Shown: in pieces, positions 32,181 to 43,455 of the stretch | Position numbering within the stretch: the stretch's first letter is position 1 | Layout of the letters: every line of letters starts with the position of its first letter | Assembly: GCF_000003815.2 (NCBI RefSeq) | Contig: NC_049995.1 | Coordinates: forward strand, 923,375 to 985,374 | Direction of reading: 5' to 3' | Source of the DNA: Branchiostoma floridae | Lineage: Eukaryota > Chordata > Leptocardii > Amphioxiformes > Branchiostomatidae | Length of the DNA: 62,000 nt | The notes under the pieces: model-generated | The model's input: the letters and a program-made list of their open reading frames with translations, nothing else | The model's database searches: none | Told to the model about the DNA's origin: nothing | Made by a program: the position numbers and the translations under genes

Positions 32181-32269
32181 GAATGGAGACATTTCTGCAG
32201 CACCTGACTAAGTACAGGTCATAGCATAACAAACCGGGTTCAAAGTTACAGATACTGAAGAAACTAGAT

Positions 32270-32970
32270 ACAAAACAAACAAGAGTTTGGAGACCTCATA
32301 CCTCAATGAAATACCTTAATATGCATCTGTATAATCCATGCTTGGTTATGTACACAGGTCACAGCGTTGACAATCTAATAATTACTACATGTACTAAGAG
32401 GAAATACGACACTTTTACATTAATTATGCATAGTAGGGACTTATTTGCATACTTGGTATTTGCTACCTGCCACAAGCTACATATGTGAAACTCTTTGAGT
32501 CCTTTATGGAAAACACTGTAAATGTAGATTTCCCTAGTCTATCATGCAAATTAAGTCCAAATTTGCATAATTTGCACTTCATTATGTACATCTCTGCCAA
32601 AAGTACCTGCATGCTTGATATCATGGAAATCCATCATTCCTATGTTCCGTTCAGCTATGCTCTTTCGAAGATTTTGACAAAAAAGCCCTTGCAGTTTCAG
32701 ATTAGCTGCTAGAGGGCCCAAACATAATTCACTTCACACAAAACACAAACCAGAAAATTAAGACCATAACATGTCAAGGTCAAAAGATTTTTAAAAATCA
32801 AAGTTCTGCTGCAGTGCCAAAGTCACCCACCAGGGGCCCAAAATTGAAGTTGACCTTCGTCTTTCTAATACCTACTGACATACCAAATATTATTACAATC
32901 CATCCAGAGATTCCAAAGTTATGATGACCACAAATATCCATGTTTCATGGAGGTAACTAACTAACATTAG
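32270..32970 (+). repeat. Dispersed repeat family R1, long copy
   Basis: Begins GAGTTTGGAGACCTCATACC and continues through CATTATGTACATCTCTGCC, TTTTGACAAAAAAGCCC, AACATGTCAAGGTCAAAAGA and TTTCATGGAGGTAACTAACT. The same order of blocks occurs at 57640-58280. No protein recognised. It could be the 3' untranslated part of a larger element. Confidence 0.65.
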
Positions 32971-33856
32971 CTAGAATGATGTCAGGTTCTTCTCGCTGTA
33001 GTTGTAGTGGCGATAAAACAACAGAAATATTTTGCGGAGGTTTGTCCGGAGGTTTAAGGAATTTCAATCTTTCTAATCTGTTAGGAATGAGACAGAGAAA
33101 TATGGTTTGCACAAGCCTATACAGTGTATCTCTTTGTCCTAGAATCTACATTCAATTCAAAGATGGCATTTCGTCCTCTAATCTGTTAAAATTACAGATA
33201 ATAATATAAGACGTCGCATCCTAGCTCATTGCAAACATGCCATGCGAAAGATGAGACGGACACATGCCTAAGGGAGCAAGTCGCCAGGGCCCTAACTGCA
33301 ATATCTATATTCAAGAGACTTCCATTCAATTTGACTTCAGTCACAACCTATCTGACATTGCCCGGAGCTACTAGTTAAACTAAGATATACACAGACTGAC
33401 ATCTGCCAAGAATATAGCCAATGTAATTTGCTATGTAGAAAGGTTCGTAGAATGTCAACCACTGGGGCGGAAGAAGACCCGTCATGGGTTGTAGGTCTGT
33501 GTTCGGCTCATGGCTACAGCTCAGGAGGAAGCAGCTCTCCGCTTATAGGAATGTAGAAAGACATTCCTTGTACGTCAGGCCAGAATTGCCAAGGCGCCAC
33601 CGGCGTTAGCGTTACGGTCTGTCTGTCCATTTAAAACGAGCCCTGACGCACCTCTCTACGGAATGGAATATAGCAGGCCTCTGGGGGCCGCAGGGCTGAT
33701 TGGAAACTCAAACGGCGAGAGAAAGAAGAAGCTCTTTAGAACGATCTTCTTTCTTAGGTACAACGCTTACCATTCTCATACGCTGATCCTCGCCCGGGGC
33801 CTATACATTATATCAAACAGGGGGTATGCTAAACTGGGTTGAGGTTTTCACTTCTG
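32971..33856. other. Non-coding stretch
   Basis: A 77-codon plus frame at 32976 has no motif. 33430-33750 is GC-richer (GCCAAGGCGCCACCGGCG) but no exon was seen. Confidence 0.4.
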
Positions 33857-33858
33857 TA

Positions 33859-34105
33859 CGAGGGGTGATCAATAAGTTCTCGGCATGACCCAAATATAAA
33901 AAGCACAACTCAGATTTTGAGGCACAATTTAGCACAAAACTTAAATTCTAATTTAGAAAAAGCGAATACCAGGAAAGTAATGACTCCAATGATTTGTAAT
34001 TTTAAGGATATTGATAAAAGGCTTCATACTATGAAGTTGTGCCCTAAAATCTGTGTTATGCTTGTTATTTCTGGGTCAGGCCGAGAACTCATTGATTACT
34101 CCTCG
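33859..34105. mobile_element. Mariner-like MITE, second
   Basis: CGAGGGGTGATCAATAAGTT and its inverse (AACTCATTGATTACTCCTCG), flanked by TA (33857-33858, 34106-34107). It is 247 bp and also pairs AAAAGCACAACTCAGATTTT with its inverse. No transposase. Confidence 0.82.
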
Positions 34106-34332
34106 TATCTACATGTATGTTGGTAGAGCGATTGATGTATACTAGTAGATAGATATATCGATTAATATAGATCAATAGATGAAAGAGAGGGGGATTGGCT
34201 GATTGAACAACATAACACATTGTGCAATTTGAAAGGGCATAATTCTTATTTGTTTGTTCGTTTGATGCCGATATTGTCCGTTGTGTTTCCCGACAGTTCT
34301 AAACAGTTTTATCAACAACTGCTGCATGTTTG

Positions 34333-34430
34333 TGTTAGGCCACAGCAAGTCAATTTTATGGATGACATCCACGCGCTCATGAATATTTGCCTGATTTCAG
34401 TAAAAAGAATTTTTCTTCATAGATGGTAAG
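34333..34430 (+). mobile_element. GGCCACAGCAA family, left-end fragment
   Basis: TAGGCCACAGCAAGTCAATT followed by ATGGATGACATCC and GCGCTCATGAATATT, the best-preserved left terminus of the family. It abuts the reverse transcriptase fragment. Confidence 0.6.
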
Positions 34431-34540
34431 ATGGACCGGAATGGGTAAATAGGTTGTCTTGTAAGCTAATAATTGCAGGTAGAAGTGACAGGGTGTTGCT
34501 AGGGGGTAAGTTAGGGAGTTGGTCTTTTTTCTTTGGTGAA

Positions 34541-35530
34541 TACTTAGCTACTACTCTTGACACCAGATCCCAAACAGACATGATCATCACCGACTTTGCT
34601 AAGGCATTCGATAAAGTGCCCCATAACCGACTCCTCATGAAGCTAAAAAACTACGGTATTTCAGACCAATTGCTTAAATGGATAACAAATTTTCTAACAA
34701 ATCGTAAACAAAGGGTAGTGGTTGGGGTAGAACACTCTGAATGGTCAAATGTTGACTCTGGGGTGCCACAAGGCACTGTCCTTGGCCCACTACTATTCCT
34801 AATTTATATAAATGACTTAGCCGATGAACTAAATTCCAACATTAGACTCTTCGCAGATGACTGCGTCATCTACAGGGAAATCAAAAATGACCAAGACCAT
34901 TCACTGCTACAAGAAGACATTAATAAATTAGACAAATGGCAAGAGGATTGGCAAATGAAACTACATCCTGACAAATGTCATGTCATGAGGTTCACACATA
35001 AACGTAAACCCAAATTATATGATTATAGATTAGGTAACCACATTCTAACGGAAACCAAAAATCACAAATACTTGGGTGTTACACTAAACAACCAATTATC
35101 ATGGTCCAACCACATAAACAACATTACATGCAAAGCAAACAAGACCCTTGGTTTCGTTAAGACTTGTATGACTGCCCCAAAAAGATCAAACAAAAAGCCT
35201 ACAGTAGCCTGGTTAGACCCCACCTTGAATATGCCTGTGCAGCTTGGGATCCTCATCACAAAGACCACATTGCCAAACTCGAGGCGGTCCAAAACAGAGC
35301 AGCCAGATTTGTTTCAAACATCCCGAAATGTCCAAATTCTCAGACAAGCGTTTCTAAACTAGTTTCAGACCTGGGTTGGGATACACTCAAAAACAGAAGA
35401 ACAGCAAACAGACTTGCCATCCTCCAGAAATCTAGATATGACCTCCTAGCCCTACCGGTCTATCATTACTTGCAGCTGAACCCTAGGCAATCCCGACACA
35501 ATCATCCAAATTCATATAAACCCATTAAGA
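34541..35530 (+). pseudogene. Non-LTR (jockey/CR1-like) reverse transcriptase fragment
   Basis: The first frame (34541 to about 35165) has the canonical motifs: DFAKAFDKVPHNRLL (palm motif A), SGVPQGTVLGPLLFLIYIND (B), LFADD (C, catalytic Asp pair) and KYLGVTL (D/E). A frameshift at about 35160 moves the match to the next frame, which continues YDCPKKIKQKAYSSLVRPHL, EYACAAWDP and AVQNRAARFV, the usual thumb/C-terminal signature. The 5' end (endonuclease and fingers) is missing, and the 3' end is cut at about 35530 within the NSYKPIKT segment, where another dispersed repeat begins. Full-length family members would supply RNA-templated integration; this copy is dead. A second copy of the C-terminus is at 59030-59419. 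Confidence 0.9.
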
Positions 35531-36060
35531 CCCATTGCATTTTTCGTGCAATTTATTGCATACAGTTGCTTACTTTGCAGCTGCTTTGTATGATTTACAA
35601 TATGGTTGATAACAGTATTTTGAGAAACGGGCAAGTATTGATGCTCGAGCGAATGTCAGCCTTAAGTTTAAAAAAAGGTATTCTCCAACTGATGAAAGTC
35701 TTAAAAGCCATTTGGTCTTTAAGTAATAATAAGAATGTAAGAGCTTACCGGTCATTCAACCTTATTCCCAGTTGGAATTAGCTGTGCTGATCTTGTGCCA
35801 CCCGCTGTGAATCTTTATTGTTTTGTTTTTACGATTTGACGATGTTTAAGCAGATTGGATCATATCAATGGCCGTTAAAGGTATTTTCGTCTTGTTTCCG
35901 CTGCAAAATAGGATTGGAGCGGCATGCAGAGAGTTGATAAAGGACTTAGCGTAGAATGCAATTATAAACAAGGGCTGTTCTAAATTATCTCTTTAGTATC
36001 GCCTGGATTTAATGCCGACAATCTGTCTGGCCTTAATGGGGGTGGGGGTGATTGTACATA
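35531..36060. repeat. Dispersed repeat fragment adjoining the RT
   Basis: The block ATTTTTCGTGCAATTTATTG, TTGCTTACTTTGCAGCTGCT recurs near 26930. The remainder is AT-rich with no gene. Confidence 0.45.
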
Positions 36061-36556
36061 CGGCACAGCAAGTGAATTCTATGGATGGCATCCTCCGCTC
36101 ATTAAAAATTTAGTGAGATAGAAAAAAAGTGGGGAAAAAACTACATTTTTAACTTTAACACCACAAATGTTGTGAAAATAATTAAAGCATGGTATCATAA
36201 CCAACGAGCCTTTTATAGTATAATTTATAGTTAATTAATAGTACAAATTATAGCTGTATCCAAGAAGAGAACAAAGTGATACTAGTGTGATAGACTGGTA
36301 TCACATACCAAGTTGAAGCTACAGTCATGGCTACCACACAGGTGCCAAACTATAGTTTTACTTCTACAAATAGTCATGGCTGCATGGACATTACTAGTAT
36401 TCTTTGTATCCAAGAACAATCAAGCAGACCCATTTAGCACTTCCTCGTCAGGTTGACCATCTCCGGAGGGACACATCATCTTGTCGGTTTTCTTTCAAAT
36501 TTAGGCGACACTAATTTTCCGCGCTAGTTTCATCCGTACAATTTACTTGCTATATT
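36061..36556. mobile_element. GGCCACAGCAA family, diverged full copy
   Basis: Left CGGCACAGCAAGTGAATT with ATGGATGGCATCC, right CGTACAATTTACTTGCTATA. The interior retains TGATACTAGTGTGATAGACT and CTACAGTCATGGCTACC as in the copy at 5578. About 496 bp. Confidence 0.6.
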
Positions 36557-36599
36557 CTCAGTAACCACGTGAATGTCATATCATCATCATCGCCATCAC

Positions 36600-37990
36600 A
36601 ACTCTGTACACAAGTCTCACTTACTAAGTACCACGGACAACCCTCAACACCACTCTGTACACAACTCTCACTTACTCAGTACCACGGACAACCCTCAACA
36701 CCACTCTGTACACAACCCTCACATACTCATTACCACGGACAGCCCTCAACACAACTCTGTACACAACTCTCACTTACTCAGTACCACGGACAGCCCTCAA
36801 CACAACTCTGTACACAACCCTCACATACTCATTACCACGGACAACCCTCAACACTACTCTGTACACAACCCTCACATACTCAGTACCACGGACAGCCCTC
36901 AACACTACTCTGTACACAACTCTCACATACCCAGTACCACGGACAGCCGTTAACACAACTCTGTTCACACCTCTCACATACCCAGTACCACGGACAGCCC
37001 TCAACACTACTCTGTACACAACCCTCACATACTCAGTACCACGGACAGCCCTCAACACTACTCTGTACACAACTCTCACATACCCAGTACCACGGACAGC
37101 CCTCAACACTACTCTGTACACAACTCTCACATACCCAGTACCACGGACAGCCCTCAACACTACTCTGTACACAACCCTCACATACTCAGTACCACGGACA
37201 GCCCTNNNNNNNNNNNNNNNNNNNNNNNNNNNNNNNNNNNNNNNNNNNNNNNNNNNNNNNNNNNNNNNNNNNNNNNNNNNNNNNNNNNNNNNNNNNNNNN
37301 NNNNNNNNNNNNNNNNNNNNNNNNNNNNNNNNNNNNNNNNNNNNNNNNNNNNNNNNNNNNNNACTACTCTGTACACAACCCTCACATACTCAGTACCACG
37401 GACAGCCCTCAACACTACTCTGTACACAACTCTCACATACCCAGTACCACGGACAGCCCTCAACACTACTCTGTACACAACTCTCACATACCCAGTACCA
37501 CGGACAGCCCTCAACACTACTCTGTACACAACCCTCACATACTCAGTACCACGGACAGCCCTCAACACTACTCTGTACACAACCCTCACATACTCAGTAC
37601 CACGGACAGCCCTCAACACTACTCTGTACACAACCCTCACATACCCAGTACCACGGACAGCCCTCAACACTACTCTGTACACAACCCTCACATACTCAGT
37701 ACCACGGACAGCCCTCAACACTACTCTGTACACAACTCTCACATACCCAGTACCACGGACAGCCATCAACACCACTCTGTTCACACCTCTCACATACTCA
37801 GTACCACGGACAGCCCTCAACACCACTCTGTGCACAACCCCCACTTACTCGGTGCTGCGTACATGTCTCAACACAACTCTGTACACAACACCCACGTAAT
37901 CAGTACCAGGGATTGCCCCTAAAGAACTCTGTACACAACTCTCACATACTCTCACCACGGACAGTCACCAACACACCTTTCAGATGCTCA
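36600..37990. repeat. Minisatellite, 51-bp unit, interrupted by a gap
   Basis: About 25 units of 51 bp with core ACTCTGTACACAACYCTCAC followed by ATACYCAGTACCACGGACAG. The first and last few are most diverged. Because 51 is a multiple of three, several frames stay open: one plus frame of 532 codons (36569-38167) encodes a 17-residue repeat with LCTQPSHTQYHGQPST, while a second plus frame and a minus frame are also open over long distances. This multi-frame openness is what an array without stop codons gives and is not evidence of a gene. Confidence 0.93.
37206..37362. other. Assembly gap (157 N) inside the array
   Basis: The run of N lies within the 51-bp array; its length equals three units plus four bases, which keeps the repeat phase. 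Confidence 1.
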
Positions 37991-38944
37991 GTACTTCCAG
38001 TATATATGGCTCAATTTGCCCCGCTGCTTTTGTCGCCGGCAAACCTTTGCCAGACAACGTCAATACTACCGCACATGTTAGTTGTGGCACAGGATGAACA
38101 CGTCGATCGAACCAAGCCTAAAGGGTCCACATTCATATTTATAGGGCTCAAAGGAGGGAGATGGTAACTACGTGTTATTGACGGTAGATTGGTAAGATAG
38201 GGCTATGTGCAGGGCGGGACCTTAGGGAAGAGTACCAGTACCTAGTGACGGTTTACCGCCAGTAACATTTTTTAGATACAGGTCCAAAATACTGGCACCT
38301 ATATGTGCCACTACTGTACCTGTATGGACTTACACCCAACTTTTTAGACTTAATTAGTTTGTTGTTACAATGTGTTTTCCTACCATAAGGACTACAATAT
38401 TCATTATCACTGAATCAAAGAATTGTATGGTCGTTAAAATCTGCAATTTTTTTGATTTAAGATCCTGTCGAAAGCATAGATTCTCTGCAAAAAATACGTT
38501 ATATCTAAATAAGCACACTCTTAACTTTTACTCATGTCTCCGTCATTATTGAAAAGCACAGGTTATTTTCCTTTTGTGAAATAGCTCAGCTACATTTACT
38601 GATCCTAAAATCTGTGTGCCTTAACTTGCAATTGTACGTTACAGTTAGGTACATTACATTTCTAGATAGCGTAGATTATGATAGCGGAGGATTGAAATAT
38701 CAGCCTAAATTAAATGTGACTGGCATTGCACAAAAAATTTATTTAACCAAATCTATGACTGTCCAACACCAGTCAGCAATAGACTTTCTACAAACTATGA
38801 TCCACTGTTCACCAAGTCACGTGTTCCCGGACAAAGGCTGAAGTTGGAAATGCAAAAATTTGGGTACGTCTATTTGTTGTCTTGGACATTATGGTTAAAA
38901 AATTTTGAGACAGAAAGCATTATATACAGTTAGTTCTTATAGCT
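37991..38944. other. AT-rich intergenic DNA
   Basis: No gene. Short plus frames near 38370 and 38614 are unsupported. Confidence 0.45.
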
Positions 38945-39813
38945 TCTGTTTCATTTTGGACCTTCGAACGATTTCTCCTTTAATGCCCCTTGAGCCGTAA
39001 TGCCGTCAGAATGAAAAATCTTTCCTATCCCTGGCAATTTGTAGTGTATTTTAGAAATTCTCACTGCATTCCAGATATTTGTGTCCGTTTTTTTGGCTGG
39101 CCCAAACTTTTTTGACATGTTACAAACTTTCAAGGTGCATTTGAAGTCGAGAAATATCGAAAGGCATTCAAATGTATTCTACGTATATCTTAACTATTCT
39201 AACTGCAATATGACCGCCTTCTACGGCATTCCAACATTATTCTAAACATTCGTATCCCATGCGATGGAGAACCGAAACGACAAGCCACTCCAAATCCTGT
39301 CAGAATGTGGCCAAAAGAATATCAGAATATTTCCCGGAATAGAAAGAAGTTCCATTCTGACGGCATTTTGGCCGACTATTCCTTTTCATATGATGGGGAC
39401 ATTGGGTCCATTTTGAATTTTGCAAATACTTCATTCACGACTTGCACACTTCCCATAATTCACAGCGCAAGGGTTACGGATATGGTGACAAGTGAGGTCA
39501 TCGGGAGAAACCAACTAACAACTACAGTGGTGACGGGCTGGCTAGTTTATACTTCTGACCACAAAACTTGTAAAATTCTCAGCTCTAATAATAGTAGTAC
39601 TATATTTGTCGTACAACTCATTAGGGTTTATATGCTTTGCCGCCGTCGTACTGAAGGATTTAGCTGGTTTCACCCTGGTTTCGCACCCTGGGCAACGTTG
39701 GTAACATCAATATCCGTAACCCTGGCACTGTGAATTATGGGAAGTGTGCAAGTCGTGAATTCCGGCTGGTTCTGCTTGATTCCTTCTTATTAGGTTTCAG
39801 TGTAAAGGCCCTA
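38945..39813. mobile_element. Large MITE family L1, copy 2 (inverse, interrupted)
   Basis: Reads as the inverse of the copy at 30122. It includes CATTCCAGATATTTGTGTCC and ends CTGCTTGATTCC, TTTCAGTGTAAAGGCC. A 324-bp element (39435-39758) is inserted near its right end. Confidence 0.65.
39435..39758. mobile_element. MITE nested within L1 copy 2
   Basis: Perfect ends TCACGACTTGCACACTTCCC and inverse, extending through CATAATTCACAG and AGGGTTACGGATAT. Comparison with copy 1 of the host element gives the empty site CTTCATTCCGG, so the duplication is AT (or ATTC, not distinguishable). No transposase. Confidence 0.85.
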
Positions 39814-40177
39814 TAACAGGTGCTGTTATTAGGAGTAAGGTGCGATAATGGAGCCAGTCGCTAGAGTACTGTATACGTGATTTTCCATATCATGAACTGG
39901 TCTATTTGACGATCAATTCAGAATTACATAATCTCTGTAAAACACGCATTAAAATCATATCTATGTTGAAATGTTATTAGAAAACTGGTAAATATTGATC
40001 GTAATATTTATATTTAAAAGAAAGTCAAAGGCGTTGCTGTTTATCATGCGTTCACAATATAGCAAAATGGTACAAACCGTGGGCCTCTATATGTTAACCG
40101 ACGTGGTTGTGAGAATTTGTGAGCTTCCTGCCACGTGACACTCCCCTGCTTGGCTGTAGCCAATTTACGAAAGAGAA
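39814..40177. other. AT-rich spacer
   Basis: No gene or repeat recognised. Confidence 0.5.
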
Positions 40178-40187
40178 TGCAACGCTG

Positions 40188-40673
40188 GTATCAGGACAGT
40201 TCGGCACATGGACAGTTCGGCCCGGACATTTCGGCCCCAAGTCCAGGACGCTTCGGCCCCAGGCCAAGGACACTTCGGCCCAGGCTCAGAGGACACTTCG
40301 GCCCCGCTACTTCTTATGTGCGTGGACATGCTATGCAATGTACAAATTAATCGAACAGCTATGTGAAACGCAACGATAAAACATAGTGAGCATTAAGTCT
40401 TGAAACATAGCAAACACACTTACCTACCACAACTACATCTGAAACAGCTAACACGCTCTCCTGTAAAATCAAGATGATTCTATACATGTAAAATCATACG
40501 TCCGAAAATTATACGTTATTTAGTCAACTCGAGCTACGTGTTAGATAACTATCGTGGAGTGGACCCGGGGCCGAAGTGTCCTCGGCTTGGGGCCGAAGTG
40601 TCCTCGGCTTGGGGCCGAAATGTCCTGATTGCCAGGGGGCCGAAGTGTCCATGTGCCGAAGTGTCCGACATTC
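40188..40673. mobile_element. Inverted-repeat element built from GGACACTTCGGCCCC units
   Basis: Both ends carry TCGGCACATGGACA in inverse orientation, followed by arrays of GGACACTTCGGCCCCA (left) and its inverse GGGGCCGAAGTGTCC (right). A 10-bp direct repeat TGCAACGCTG flanks the element (40178-40187, 40674-40683). Long TIRs with a 9-10 bp duplication resemble MULE-type elements. The middle is AT-rich and non-coding. Confidence 0.75.
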
Positions 40674-40683
40674 TGCAACGCTG

Positions 40684-40910
40684 CATCAACCAAACGCTAA
40701 TAGAATCGAATATTATACCAATCATTTTGACAAGAATTATTAAATGTGCTAAGCTACGATTCTAAGATTCTAAGAAAATATTTCACAAATATATCAATGA
40801 CCATCCTGTATTCAGTCTGCAAAACTACACCCTACTGTTAAAAGACAGGAGCCAAGCCACAGATAGAAGCGTGTGTCATCTTTGTGTTTAATTTTAGCCG
40901 ACCCTACAGT
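40684..40910. other. AT-rich spacer
   Basis: No feature recognised. Confidence 0.5.
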
Positions 40911-40917
40911 AGCCGTA

Positions 40918-41113
40918 ATACCCCCCTCACATGTAGTGAAAATCGATCGGACGACGAAGTCTGCGAGCTCTAAATTACGAGGAGGCATGACCCTGATGTC
41001 AAAGAAGAAATAGCAGAGACCACCCCCGCCCCCTCCCGTCAGGGTCAAGCCTCCTCGTAATTTAGAGCTCGCAAACTCGTCGTCTGATGGATTTTCGCTA
41101 CATGTGAGGGGTG
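40918..41113. mobile_element. Foldback MITE, about 78-bp arms
   Basis: Arms 40919-40997 (CCCCTCACATGTAGTGAAAA, CGAGCTCTAAATTACGAGGA) and 41036-41113 pair almost throughout, with a spacer of about 40 bp. No coding capacity; target duplication not evident. Confidence 0.85.
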
Positions 41114-41385
41114 TTTAAAGGATATGGTAAACCTAAGTTGAGCCGCCACACAGCTGAAGAATTAAAGTTATATGGTGCAGGTAAGTACAAATGAATTTCA
41201 CATCACCGAGTGGATGTTGTACCTGACTTTTTCGAACTGTTGTAACAATAGGAGAAAAATACCCGTTTTTTTTAAATGTTCAATTGGTTCAGATTTTAAA
41301 GTCATTGTGACGGAAACATTATTTCATTTAAAAAGGTCCAAACGCATGAAAAACATTATCCGAAAACCCCTTGCGGCGACTTGGT
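41114..41385. other. Non-coding stretch
   Basis: No feature recognised. Confidence 0.5.
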
Positions 41386-41580
41386 GTTACAGTCAAACCT
41401 GCCCGAGCGACCACCTCTTCTCAGCGACCACCTGGCCATTTCGACCACTTTTTCTCGGTCCCGAATTTTTCCCATTGACGTAAGCATTAAGCGACCTTTT
41501 CTCAACGACCACCTGGCCAACGTGAACGCGACCGGCCCAAATTGGGACCCATAACGACCGCATCATTTTCAACATTGAGG
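41386..41580 (+). repeat. Repeat with ACAGTCAAACCTG end and AGCGACCACC units
   Basis: TTACAGTCAAACCTGCC leads into imperfect repeats of AGCGACCACCTCTTCTC / AACGACCACCTGGCC. The end sequence resembles a widespread animal MITE terminus, but no inverse end was found, so it is a fragment. Confidence 0.55.
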
Positions 41581-43163
41581 TTTTCATCGATTTTAAGTGA
41601 TAACTAGCGCGATTTTGTGCCGAAATCGGCCAGTTTGGCTATCATCATAAGGTGAACTAATGCTGAAACGTATATAGCCTCATACTTTTTCAATTAATAA
41701 ATTCCACAATTAGCTATACCGCCACAGGGGATATTGGAGCTTTCTTTGGTTCAAAGACTTGACGTAACCACCGACGACTAACTTAAAACAGCTGGCCAAA
41801 TCACATGTAAGTACACACAGTATACCCGAGGACATTTGCATTCCCCAAAGCCTCACGACTTCTTTGAAAATCAGCAGAGACCGATCAACATGGACATCCG
41901 CGCATGGATATCAGTAACGACGTTAACCACATGACAGTTTCCATCTCCGTCCTAGTAGGTCTTCCACAGAACATAAATTTGTTTAAGATTGTGTTAGCGT
42001 ATGTAAGGACGATATCCCGTTTGCAAATGTTGTGTCGAGATAGATATCGAATGCAACAGATGAAAATCTGACGAAAATTCCCAAAACAGAATAAATTCCA
42101 TTGTAACTAGAAAGGCAACATTCAGCAGCCCGAAACACCCGGCCGACCAGTTACAGCCCTGGACAGCAGAGTTTGTGTTACACAGACTACCATGCTGGTC
42201 TCCTGTAGATGGTGTCTAGTTATGGTTCATAGTTGACAACCGATTATTGATTAGTACAAGCAGTCACGTTGGCCACCCGGAGTCCCACATATCTACATTA
42301 CCTTTTGGGTATAGGCTGAGTAAATTCTGGTGGCAGGCTTTCGTGAGAGTAGCAAACATAGTCCTGTTTTATCCAACACAAATGTCAAAGGTAACAGGGA
42401 AATCCACGGCTCCGAAATATCAAGGGACAGATATTTTTCTTTTGTACAGACAACTGCAGAATTGATTTCACTTGAAGATGGTAAACTGATTAAAACATTT
42501 GTTGTTCTATCATTATAACCTAGTGTATCCGCCATGAGACGATTTAAACGGCATGCCACAAAAATAACAAATTTGCATTTGTTAAGACGTTACCTAGACA
42601 CAATTTCAAAACTTTATAATAAGTCTGTATATATTCTGGCGAAAGGTAATCCAATCAATCAATTGATCAATCAATCACTCAAGCAATCAATCATCCAACT
42701 AATCATTCAATCCATCAAACTGACTACATCAAAAAGACATCTTGTCCTCAGAAGTATCAAATTAACGATGTACTGATACAAGTAATGGCGCTCCTTGTGC
42801 GATTTTATATTAATGCAGTAAATTTTCCAATACAGGCAATAGACTGTGACAGAATCGAAACGAAGACAAGGAAGTACGGCAAGATCTTTTTGTCATGAAC
42901 ACAGATAGGCCCTCAGATGGGAATTATACTGGATGTTAGAACATTTCCTGAGCGTCCAACGTTACCAAACTACGCCTAGCAGTATCTTATAATGCCGTGA
43001 TAAACGTACCATTCTCTTCGCATTCAAGCTCCTTAATAGATAAATCAATAAAGATATAGAAACTTTCAGGTTTCTCTAAATGTTAATTGGGACAAGCTTT
43101 TGTTGCATAAAAGCATGCTATAAGGTTAATTATTTGCGCTAAAATACTGAAGCTAATTTCTGA
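41581..43163. other. AT-rich intergenic DNA
   Basis: CAAT-type microsatellite near 42647-42715. Open frames at 42247-42560 overlap on both strands and have no support. Confidence 0.45.
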
Positions 43164-43455
43164 TGTGCCCCCCCTTCCTAGAAGTCCCCAAAATAGCTAT
43201 AAACTGTCTACAAGCATACGTGTTTCCCGTTTACAACTGCTCTCTACAGCTCTATCAAAGTCTACAGCGCGAGAATGCTGTTTTACCTTACTCCAGACGT
43301 TTGTCTGTCTCCCCCTTCCTAGTAGAAGTCGCCAAATGGCTATGGACTGTATACAGGCATACATGTGCATATTTTTCGTTTACAACTGTTCTCTTCAGCT
43401 CTATGGAAGTCTATAACATGAGAATGTTATTTTACCTTACTCCAGACATTTCCTA
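43164..43455. repeat. Direct tandem duplication, about 145 bp
   Basis: 43170-43305 and 43310-43450 share CCCCCTTCCTAG, CCAAATAGCTAT-like, GTTTACAACTG, TCTCTACAGCTCTAT and TTTTACCTTACTCCAGAC in the same order. They are diverged, so the duplication is old. No protein recognised. Confidence 0.8.

Noticed and set aside
36774-37844. 356-codon minus-strand Val/Arg/Thr repeat frame
   Set aside because: Shadow of the 51-bp minisatellite; at least two other frames are equally open.
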